Source of the DNA: Desulfobacterales bacterium
Lineage (GTDB): Bacteria > Desulfobacterota > Desulfobacteria > Desulfobacterales > JAUCGF01
DNA length: 5,720 nt
Assembly: GCA_029940345.1 (NCBI GenBank)
Contig: JAOZRC010000160.1
Location: forward strand, 3,858 to 9,577
Direction: 5' to 3'
Shown here: in pieces, positions 5,665 through 5,720 of the stretch
How the letters are laid out: each line of letters begins with the position of its first letter
Numbering within the stretch: the first letter of the stretch is position 1
Translations under genes and position numbers: made by a program
The notes under the pieces: model-generated
The model's input: only the letters and a program-made list of their open reading frames with translations
Databases searched by the model: none
What the model was told of the DNA's origin: nothing

Positions 5665-5720
5665 ATGAAAATATACTTGGCACGGTCATAATTGGTGATT
5701 TTGAAATATGTCTTACGCCT

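Noticed and set aside
5708..5720. Possible start of a further gene (ATG TCT TAC GCC) with GGTGA at 5694-5698
   Set aside because: Only four codons are inside the window and the ribosome site is marginal, so it cannot be supported. The rest of 5665-5720 shows no hairpin terminator or RNA gene.
1..5720. A new defence or mobile system centred on the Uma2-like nuclease
   Set aside because: The neighbours are a repair glycosylase, a metabolic amidotransferase, a beta-helix protein and a lipoprotein; no transposase, methylase, helicase, toxin-antitoxin pair, att site or terminal repeats are visible.

Overview
The window carries five complete genes, all on the + strand and tightly packed, covering nearly all of the 5.7 kb. 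No RNA gene, CRISPR array, insertion sequence or integrase is visible. Base composition looks moderate (a little under 50% G+C by eye) and even. A lipoprotein signal points to a bacterium. The mix of a Uma2-family nuclease with a repeat-built coiled-coil tail, a lipoprotein with a glycine tract after the lipobox, and heptad-repeat intergenic DNA suggests an environmental Gram-negative such as Desulfobacterota. That placement is an inference from general style, not from a marker gene.

Layout. Positions 13-891 encode a Uma2/DUF820 PD-(D/E)XK nuclease-fold protein whose C-terminus contains four tandem copies of a seven-residue coiled-coil unit. Positions 912-1622 encode an AlkD-type HEAT-repeat DNA glycosylase. 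Its stop codon shares one base with the start of a glutamine-hydrolysing asparagine synthase (1622-3547). A short non-coding gap (3548-3632) is largely filled by an imperfect palindrome built of 7-bp units. Then come a GlmU-like left-handed beta-helix protein with an extra helical C-terminal domain (3633-4862) and, 19 bases later, a secreted alpha/beta-hydrolase lipoprotein (4882-5664). The last 56 bases hold no supported gene.

How the genes relate. The alkD-asnB junction implies translational coupling and a shared transcript. The 20-base and 19-base gaps on either side of the palindrome suggest two co-transcribed blocks, 13-3547 and 3633-5664, with the palindrome as the likely punctuation or processing point. 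AsnB-type amidotransferases and stand-alone beta-helix proteins both occur in surface-polysaccharide loci, but no glycosyltransferase or exporter is present here, so a joint pathway cannot be claimed.

The best leads beyond the gene list are the heptad palindrome, a perfect G-quadruplex motif placed at the domain boundary of the beta-helix gene, a terminator-like hairpin inside the same gene, and the uncharacterised domain architecture of that protein. I see no clear new defence or mobile system.
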